Below, piece after piece: positions 14,639-19,436 of a DNA stretch of 19,436 nt (within the stretch, counting starts at the first letter, position 1; each line of letters starts with the position of its first letter). Made by a program: the position numbers and the translations under genes. The stretch is from JBIQLO01 sp044464175 (GTDB lineage: Bacteria > Planctomycetota > Phycisphaerae > Tepidisphaerales > Tepidisphaeraceae), in NCBI GenBank assembly GCA_044464175.1, contig JBIQLO010000061.1, forward strand, positions 1-19,436, in the 5' to 3' direction. The notes under the pieces were generated by a model. It was given only the letters and a program-made list of their open reading frames with translations, made no database searches and was not told where the DNA came from.

Positions 14639-14886
14639 AAAAAAAAATACGGTCAATCCGCCTGTGTCGTGTAAGAGCCGGTTTGATCAAACCCTACGTG
14701 TCACGTGGGTGATGGGCCGATCAGGAGGGTTCTCCTGTCTGCCCCGGCCTGTCGCTTCCCGTCTCCGCCTGCCCGTTAGGGCGGCGCCCGCGGGCCTGCT
14801 CAGGCCGGGCGGCTATCCCCGAGGGTTGATTATAGGTTTAACCAAAATAGCGCTCTCTAATCTCGAACACCGCAGAACAACCGTAC
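14639..14886 (-). ncRNA. Candidate structured non-coding RNA, about 247 nt
   Basis: Not a family I can name. On the minus strand the predicted 5' end at 14886 pairs with the 3' end. Bases 14885-14867 form about 18 pairs with 14648-14667, with one U-U mismatch and a small internal loop, and nine U follow at once (14647-14639), as in an intrinsic terminator. Inside, pairing is concentric: 14856-14852 with 14678-14674; 14830-14823 with 14694-14686 (one bulged base); 14820-14811 with 14718-14707 (small bulges). The apex has hairpins such as GCCGCCC, UAAC, GGGC A GGC (14785-14767) and CAGGAG, AACC, CUCCUG. Several pairs are G-U on this strand and would be A-C on the other, which favours the minus strand. 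Length and rod shape recall 6S or SRP RNA, but I see no conserved core of SRP, RNase P or tmRNA. Confidence 0.5.
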
Positions 14887-14892
14887 TGCTTC

Positions 14893-14921
14893 ATTCTATC
14901 GGCAATCCAACCGGCGGGCAA
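14893..14921 (-). promoter_or_regulatory. Promoter of the candidate RNA
   Basis: On the minus strand TTGCCC (14921-14916), a 17-base spacer and TAGAAT (14898-14893; five of six). The predicted start, seven bases downstream at about 14886, is one base before the closing helix of the RNA begins. Confidence 0.5.
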
Positions 14922-15006
14922 TGAGCCAATGCCCTTCCAATCGCCGTATGGATCGCCCGCCCCTTGCCCCGGAGGGATCACGATCCTGGCAAATGCCCTT
15001 TTCAGG

Positions 15007-15034
15007 TTGCAATCCCTCCCCGCCCGATTAACCT
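15007..15034 (+). promoter_or_regulatory. Candidate promoter of ymdB
   Basis: TTGCAA, a 16-base spacer and TAACCT, followed by ACCCCC and the ATG at 15041. If used, the mRNA starts at or next to the ATG, so it is leaderless. The -10 box is a weak match. Confidence 0.35.
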
Positions 15035-15040
15035 ACCCCC

Positions 15041-15886
15041 ATGCCCCTGCGCATCCTTTATCTGGGCGATGTCGTCGGCCGGCCCGGCCGCCAGATCCTC
15101 CACCAGAAGGTCCACGCGCTGGTCAAAGATCAGAACCTCGACCTGGTCGTCGCCAACGCCGAAAACATCGCCGGCGGCAGCGGCATCACCACCAACCTCT
15201 TTCACAAGATCCGCTCCTATGGCGTCGATGTCGTCACCCTTGGCGATCACGCCTTCCGCAAGGCCGACATCCTCCCCACCCTCAACACCTCCGACCGCAT
15301 CATCCGCCCGGCCAACCTCGCCGCCGGTGCCGCCGGCAGCCGTTTCACCGTCGTCACCACCAACAGCGGCGTCTCCGTCGCCGTCTTCTGCCTCCTGGGA
15401 CGCATCTACATGAACATGCCGGCCGACGACCCCTTCTTCGCCGCCGACCGCATCCTCACCCAGCTTCCCCGCCACGTCCGCGTCAGCCTCTGCGAAATCC
15501 ACGCCGAGGCCACCAGCGAAAAAGTCGCCATGGGCCACTGGCTCGACGGACGCTGCTCCCTCATCGTCGGCACCCACACCCATATCCCCACCGCCGATGC
15601 CAAAATCCTCCCCGGCGGCAGCGGCTACATCACCGACCTGGGCATGTGCGGCCCCTACGACTCGGTCCTGGGCCGCCGCAAGGACCGCGTCCTCAAACAC
15701 ATGACCACCGCCATGCCCCACCCCTTCGACGTCGCCACTGCCGACGTCCGCCTCTGCGGCGTCCTGGCCGAGATCGACCCCGACACCGGCAAAACCACCC
15801 ACATCGAACGCCTCGAACTCACCGGCGCCGACGCCGACCAGCCTTACGACGCCGACGACGCCCGCGGCGGGCAATACGCCTCGTAG
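15041..15886 (+). CDS. ymdB: YmdB-type metallophosphoesterase (2',3'-cyclic nucleotide phosphodiesterase family)
   Basis: Members of this family (B. subtilis YmdB, Deinococcus DR1281) are dinuclear-metal phosphodiesterases acting on 2',3'-cAMP and related cyclic nucleotides. The 281-residue protein keeps the full set of metal motifs: GDVVGRPGR (D10), VANAENIAGG (E41, N42), EIHAEATSEK (H154) and VGTHTHIPTAD (H179, H181), plus the family signature YITDLGMCGPYDSVLG. One difference stands out: the motif usually written GNH reads TLGDHAFRK, so a metal-bridging Asn is Asp69. Length is close to the family norm, with a slightly longer acidic tail (DADQPYDADDARGG). It stands alone on the plus strand with its own weak promoter and no Shine-Dalgarno. 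Confidence 0.92.
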   Translation: MPLRILYLGDVVGRPGRQILHQKVHALVKDQNLDLVVANAENIAGGSGITTNLFHKIRSYGVDVVTLGDHAFRKADILPTLNTSDRIIRPANLAAGAAGSRFTVVTTNSGVSVAVFCLLGRIYMNMPADDPFFAADRILTQLPRHVRVSLCEIHAEATSEKVAMGHWLDGRCSLIVGTHTHIPTADAKILPGGSGYITDLGMCGPYDSVLGRRKDRVLKHMTTAMPHPFDVATADVRLCGVLAEIDPDTGKTTHIERLELTGADADQPYDADDARGGQYAS

Positions 15887-15900
15887 CATGGTCTCCCGCA

Positions 15901-15919
15901 GGGTCCGCGTGGCGGGCCC
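15901..15919. repeat. GGGTCCGC palindrome
   Basis: GGGTCCGC, GTG, GCGGGCCC forms an 8-bp stem with one G-U pair, 15 bases after the ymdB stop and before the convergent gene's stop. It is related to the palindromes at 11781-11832. No T run follows directly, so terminator function is doubtful. Confidence 0.4.
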
Positions 15920-15939
15920 GACGACGCTGAAATTTGTCT

Positions 15940-17049
15940 CTATTTTCCGTTCGCCGTCCCCGAAAGCATCCGACCCACATCCAGCGCCACCGGCACCGTC
16001 ACCTCATGCACCGCCACGGGCAATTTGATGTCCAGCGCCACAGGTTTAGGAACTGCTGATCGCGGAAAGCGCGGGTTGACTGAGCGGTAGGATGTGTGAA
16101 CGGTCCATCCGTCTCCTTCCTTTGACGCGTTGAAGCGCATCGGGATCGGCTGTTGCCGGGCGTCCAGAACGGTCATCGCCCCGTTATTGAACAGGGACCT
16201 CAAGTATTGGTCCGCCGCCGCGATTGCCGGACCGCTGATGTGAAGCGTCAACGGCGCATACGCCTTACCCATGCTTTGGATCGAAACCTGAATTCCATCC
16301 CCTTCCCCCTTCTGACCGGGCTTCAGTCCGTCCATCTTGCACCTGGCCCATTCCGCCGGAAGCCATTGGCGGATTTCCCCCTCGACTCGACCGATCGGGC
16401 CGATATCGTAGGGCAGGTTGGCCGACAAACCGACTGGCCAAGCGCGCAGGCCCGCCCCTCCCATATTGTCGAAATTATATTGCCAGTAAGCAGATACCGG
16501 CGTGATCTCCGATCCGTCGACCGTCTGGATGCGTTTTACTTCGATCCGCGAAGCCATCGAAACCGGCGCATGGTCCGGATCGGGAATAACAAACGCCTCC
16601 AGCTCGAGGGAATGTGCGTGGGATTGCCGTGCCAGATTTCGAAATCGCTTCATCTCAACGCTGCTGACCACCATCGCCGATCCATCCTGCAGCATCAGGC
16701 AGGCCAGGGGCGGGCTTTTGGCGGCGGAAAAGGTGACCTCGTCACTGGACGAACTCGATCGCGGCACACACCATCCCTGCTGGCAAAGCTCCAGCAGAAG
16801 TTCCGGAGCGCTCGCGTTGCGCAAATGAAGATCAAACTGCCGTCCGCCCGCCGCGCCCGACCACGCCAGCGGCAGCCCCTGTTTCTTTGCCAGCCGCCGC
16901 ACCGCCTGGGCGGCGGTCACGCTCGTCATATCCACCGCATACCGCGTTGGCTGGGTGCCCGGCGCTCCAGAGGCCATGAGACACGGCAACAGGCCGGCCA
17001 TCAGAAAAAAGAGGACTCGCAATCGCAATGCTCCACCTCTCCAAATCAC
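15940..17049 (-). CDS. Secreted protein with STN-like N-terminal domain (second of a pair)
   Basis: No firm family. The 369-residue protein starts with a signal peptide (RLRVLFFLMAGLLPCLMASG, to about 30). Then a region at 37-85 (YAVDMTSVTAAQAVRRLAKK, then LPLAW and LRNASAPELLLELCQQ) follows the pattern of the STN domain, the short N-terminal fold of secretins and TonB receptors: repeated search of a ligand by a beta-alpha-beta module. The rest is probably beta-rich and ends with VALDIKLPVAVHEVTVPVAL. The GTG start at 17049 overlaps the upstream gene's TGA by four bases (GTGA), so translation is coupled. The upstream protein has the same plan and a similar C-terminal motif, so the two are likely ancient paralogues acting together in the periplasm. 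No secretin barrel is present. Confidence 0.65.
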   Translation of the reverse strand: MIWRGGALRLRVLFFLMAGLLPCLMASGAPGTQPTRYAVDMTSVTAAQAVRRLAKKQGLPLAWSGAAGGRQFDLHLRNASAPELLLELCQQGWCVPRSSSSSDEVTFSAAKSPPLACLMLQDGSAMVVSSVEMKRFRNLARQSHAHSLELEAFVIPDPDHAPVSMASRIEVKRIQTVDGSEITPVSAYWQYNFDNMGGAGLRAWPVGLSANLPYDIGPIGRVEGEIRQWLPAEWARCKMDGLKPGQKGEGDGIQVSIQSMGKAYAPLTLHISGPAIAAADQYLRSLFNNGAMTVLDARQQPIPMRFNASKEGDGWTVHTSYRSVNPRFPRSAVPKPVALDIKLPVAVHEVTVPVALDVGRMLSGTANGK

Positions 17050-18209
17050 GGAACTTCAACATCCTTCATGTCGATCGGTACCCGCACCGTCTCGGCATCC
17101 ACAGGCCAACGCCACTCCATCGAATCCGGCGCATCCCCCACCTCTTTTTTCCGGGATTGCCTGGAAGATAATTGCAACCGCATTATCAGCTCGATGAAGT
17201 CTTTGCCGCTTGTGCTGGAATAACCGTTTTGCGAGATCGGCCGTCCCCCCTTGGATTTCAGCAGCGCCTGCGAAAACGCCAGCGACAGCGTCCGCGCCCA
17301 TTTTTGCCAATGGGCGGGCGCCATCCCGCCCCGGTCCACCCGCACCGGCAGCGTCCACGTATGCGGGCCCTGCGATTTCAGGGGCCCGATCTTGATATTG
17401 GTTTTCTCCCAGAGTGCCTGCTGTGCCGCCCCATTGGAAAGTCCATCCACGGTCAGCGCGTCGAACGTCAGCGGCACCCGCGAGACGAGTTGTCCCTTGA
17501 GCCGCGCGATCTTCCGTGGGCCCTCCCGTTCCGGGAGGGAAATGCGAATCTCGCCCCGACTGATCGAGGCAGTGGTGAAGTCATCGGGCAAGGAGGGATA
17601 ATACCAATCCACAACCTTCAGCGCTTCGCCTCCGGCCCCAAGCACTTTCTCCGGTACGAATACCACCTTCTGGAAAACAGGCTCGCCGTTGGGACGCAGA
17701 ACATCAAATTCCAGAACCAGTTCGTTTCGATTTCCCTCTACCATCGACCGTGAATGGCGATGGGTAATACTCTGCAGCCTCGCCCGCATATGGGTGGGCG
17801 AGCCGGCCACGCGCTCAAATTGATCCAGCCCCGGCACGCCCCATGGCGCACTCTGGCTCAAATGCACTCTATGGGGATTTGCATCCACGCGCACCTGCCG
17901 GTGCAGCACCTGCCCCAGCCGGTCCACCGCCTCAATAAACGGCAGATTCTCAAATTTTAGATCGTAGAGAACCGTCAACCCCGGCTCGGGCCGATTGGAC
18001 GGTTCCTCCACTACGGCAATTCCCGTCTGCTTGCTGAACGCCGCCACCATGGTTTGGAAGTCCGCCTGCTCAACCTGAACGGAATAGACCCGCGGCCGGT
18101 TCCCCGGAAAATCCCCCTTCACCCGCTGGACCGTGATCTCTCCCAGAGCCCCCGCGCACCCCGCCCATGCGAACAACGCCACCCCGATCCAAATGCCTGT
18201 CTGCCGCAT
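17046..18209 (-). CDS. Secreted protein with STN-like N-terminal domain (first of a pair)
   Basis: No firm family. The 387-residue protein has a signal peptide (MRQTGIWIGVALFAWAGCAG); the WAGC could be an imperfect lipobox. Residues 42-115 (YSVQVEQADFQTMVAAFSKQ, TGIAVVEEP, LKFENLPFIEAVDRLGQVL) fit the STN pattern: a helix searching with TGIxVV, then a beta hairpin and a second amphipathic helix. A beta-rich middle follows (VLEFDVLRPNGEPVFQKVVF, ISRGEIRISLP). The end, WRWPVDAETVRVPIDMKDVE, resembles the end of the downstream gene's product. The ATG at 18209 has GGGAG eight bases upstream. It lies 16 bases behind the amidohydrolase and overlaps the next gene by four bases, forming a three-gene unit. 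Export and pairing suggest an envelope role, but what it binds is unknown. Confidence 0.65.
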   Translation of the reverse strand: MRQTGIWIGVALFAWAGCAGALGEITVQRVKGDFPGNRPRVYSVQVEQADFQTMVAAFSKQTGIAVVEEPSNRPEPGLTVLYDLKFENLPFIEAVDRLGQVLHRQVRVDANPHRVHLSQSAPWGVPGLDQFERVAGSPTHMRARLQSITHRHSRSMVEGNRNELVLEFDVLRPNGEPVFQKVVFVPEKVLGAGGEALKVVDWYYPSLPDDFTTASISRGEIRISLPEREGPRKIARLKGQLVSRVPLTFDALTVDGLSNGAAQQALWEKTNIKIGPLKSQGPHTWTLPVRVDRGGMAPAHWQKWARTLSLAFSQALLKSKGGRPISQNGYSSTSGKDFIELIMRLQLSSRQSRKKEVGDAPDSMEWRWPVDAETVRVPIDMKDVEVP

Positions 18210-18225
18210 GGGCCGTCTCCCGGAC

Positions 18226-19251
18226 TCAGCATCCTAACAGCTGCCGCGCGTTGGAACAAAATATCCGCTCCACCGCCGCATCCCCCACCCCTCGCTGATG
18301 GCAGGCAGTCTGCAGCGCCAGCAGCGACTCGATCCCCACCAGCGTTGGCCCGACCGCAGGGTCCTGGCCCCAGTCCACGTTGTCTTCATACATCCAGAAA
18401 AATGAATCCCCCAGGCTCGTGCATCGCCCGCGCAGCTGGCTCACCTGAAAATCCGTCCCGAACAGCAGCCGCTCCACCCCCATCACCCGCAAAATCGCCT
18501 CAAACGGCGCGGCCTCGCAGATCGCCGAGGTGTCGAAGAACACATTGTCCAATCCCCGCAGGGCGTCGATGCCCAGCACCGTGTGCCGCGCGCAAAACCC
18601 CCGCGCTGCGTGCGCCAGGATCAGCCGCGCCCCGGGAAAATCCCGGCAGTGTTGCCGAATGTAGGCTTGGTTTCCCTCATCCGCCAGGGCCCTGGGGCGC
18701 ACCAGGTGTAGCATAAGGCACAGCCCATGCCGGTCGGCGATCTCCCACATCCAGTCGCTAAGAAATTCCCCCGTCTGGGCGTTGAAGGTGTCGGGGCGTC
18801 CGGCATAGATGTGGTACACCTTGAATCCGGCCCATCCTTCCTCACGCACCGCCCGCTCCACCGCCGCCGGGTCCTCCCCCGGCCGCACCAGCATCAGCGC
18901 CCGCGATCCCGCATGGCCCCGCGTCTGCTCGAAGACAAACCCATTTTCCCGCTCCACCGCGCCCGTGGGAAACGGCATGGCGAAAAACAATCCCCCGCTG
19001 GGACATCGATCCCCCATCCATGCCCCCATCTCCCGGAAATACGCCCCCAGCCCCACCTGGGCATCCTCCGGCGTCGGCGGCGTATGGCCGGGAAACAACC
19101 CGGCGTAGCTGTACAGATGCGCGTGGGCGTCAAACGCCCCCGGCGGCACAAAGCCGCGCAGCTCCCGCTCAAACAGTGTCCCATCCTGCTGCCGCACCCG
19201 ATACCGCGACAGCGCCCAGTTTTCCCACAAAGGCTTTTTCACTGATTGCAT
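18226..19251 (-). CDS. Amidohydrolase-family metal-dependent hydrolase (amidohydrolase 2 type)
   Basis: The 341-residue protein is a TIM-barrel hydrolase of the amidohydrolase superfamily. Metal-binding landmarks in order are PPGAFDAHAHLY (H43, H45), GFKVYHIY (142-149), LMLHLVRP (H182 likely ligand), LILAHAARGF (H214) and LLFGTDFQVSQ (D267), the last being the usual catalytic Asp in a GTD motif. This pattern is that of amidohydro-rel proteins, which include decarboxylases and lactonases; the substrate cannot be inferred. There is no signal peptide, so it is cytoplasmic, although the two genes behind it encode secreted proteins. The ATG at 19251 has GAGG five bases upstream. It is the first gene of the three-gene minus-strand unit. 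Confidence 0.88.
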   Translation of the reverse strand: MQSVKKPLWENWALSRYRVRQQDGTLFERELRGFVPPGAFDAHAHLYSYAGLFPGHTPPTPEDAQVGLGAYFREMGAWMGDRCPSGGLFFAMPFPTGAVERENGFVFEQTRGHAGSRALMLVRPGEDPAAVERAVREEGWAGFKVYHIYAGRPDTFNAQTGEFLSDWMWEIADRHGLCLMLHLVRPRALADEGNQAYIRQHCRDFPGARLILAHAARGFCARHTVLGIDALRGLDNVFFDTSAICEAAPFEAILRVMGVERLLFGTDFQVSQLRGRCTSLGDSFFWMYEDNVDWGQDPAVGPTLVGIESLLALQTACHQRGVGDAAVERIFCSNARQLLGC

Positions 19252-19302
19252 CCCATCCTCATCATACCCATACCATCAAACAGGCTTTCAACCTATCTCA
19301 TT

Positions 19303-19341
19303 CTCTCCTCCGCGTACGCGCGGGGGAGGGCGGGGATGGGG
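19303..19341. repeat. Dispersed palindromic repeat upstream of the amidohydrolase gene
   Basis: CTCTCC, a palindromic core containing GCGTACGC, then GGGGGAGGGCGGGGATGGGG. This is the same layout as the element at 8722-8765. It lies between two divergent starts and could also act as a hairpin in a transcript. Confidence 0.4.
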
Positions 19342-19376
19342 TTTTTCCGCCCACGAAACGGTCACCATCGCCCCTC

Positions 19377-19405
19377 TTGACTTTGACCTAACATGTGCCT
19401 ATATT
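19377..19405 (+). promoter_or_regulatory. Strong sigma-70-type promoter for a leaderless gene
   Basis: TTGACT, a 17-base spacer and TATATT (each five of six). Only CCCCC separates the -10 box from the ATG at 19411, so transcription should begin at or beside the start codon. It is the best consensus promoter in the window. Confidence 0.65.
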
Positions 19406-19410
19406 CCCCC

Positions 19411-19436
19411 ATGCTTCCATACCGCTTTCATCCACT
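19411..19436 (+). CDS. Start of an unidentified gene (runs off right edge)
   Basis: Eight codons are visible (MLPYRFHP) before the window ends. The call rests on the near-consensus promoter five bases upstream rather than on protein similarity; the product cannot be identified. It is divergent from the amidohydrolase unit. Confidence 0.45.

Larger units (their letters stand above)
14419..15040. other. Long intergenic region rpoN-ymdB
   Basis: These 620 bases hold, from left to right, the rpoN leader and promoter (to 14500), a C-rich low-complexity stretch (14521-14638), the candidate structured RNA with its promoter (14639-14921) and the ymdB promoter (15007-15034). Open frames across it show no protein family. 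Confidence 0.6.

Noticed and set aside
14867..14886. A GTTCGA stretch near the RNA 5' end as a tmRNA or tRNA T-loop
   Set aside because: The flanking bases do not form the five-pair T stem and no CCA-type acceptor end is seen.
14664..14924. An 86-codon open frame on the plus strand
   Set aside because: No family features and no ribosome site; it overlaps the candidate RNA and is explained by lack of stops in GC-rich sequence.
15002..15889. A 295-codon open frame opposite ymdB
   Set aside because: It is a low-complexity Gly/Asp/Val-rich mirror of a clear ymdB gene.

Overview
The window is GC-rich, densely packed bacterial chromosome. The gene set suggests a member of the Planctomycetota: a six-domain S1 ribosomal protein, a ThiD2-ThiE fusion, a YdjY-domain secreted protein, an RsbRD-type soluble histidine kinase, secreted STN-like proteins and many weakly led or apparently leaderless genes. 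This placement is inferred from protein character; no rRNA or other decisive marker is present. There is no CRISPR array, tRNA, transposase or phage gene, so this is housekeeping chromosome with lineage-specific genes mixed in.

Layout. Left part (1-4944, all minus strand): the N-terminal part of a family 2 glycosyltransferase running off the left edge, a strong terminator, rpsA with its promoter and leader, an apparently solitary beta-class DNA methyltransferase, and an orphan histidine kinase. Centre (5266-10676, all plus strand): the thiamine fusion gene, then a compact run of a cation-efflux transporter, a macro-domain protein, a YdjY-domain protein and a membrane protein whose start overlaps the preceding stop. 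These are followed by rpsD with a structured leader and a NuoI-type ferredoxin. An extraordinary perfect hairpin (10680-10745) separates these from the convergent minus-strand operon.

Right part: a minus-strand operon rpoN, HExxH metallopeptidase, ATP-grasp ligase (14418 to 10748). Upstream of rpoN, in what would otherwise be a 600-base gap, lies a candidate structured RNA of about 247 nt (14886 to 14639, minus). It has its own promoter, an 18-bp closing helix and a nine-U tail. Then come ymdB (plus strand) and a minus-strand operon of an amidohydrolase and two related secreted STN-like proteins. At the right edge a near-consensus promoter sits five bases before the ATG of a gene that runs off the window.

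The best candidates for something undescribed are the structured RNA and the metallopeptidase/ATP-grasp pair coupled to sigma-54. Secondary themes are small dispersed palindromes (three families, one inside a coding region) and a recurring arrangement of a -10 box 5-11 bases before the start codon, pointing to leaderless mRNAs.
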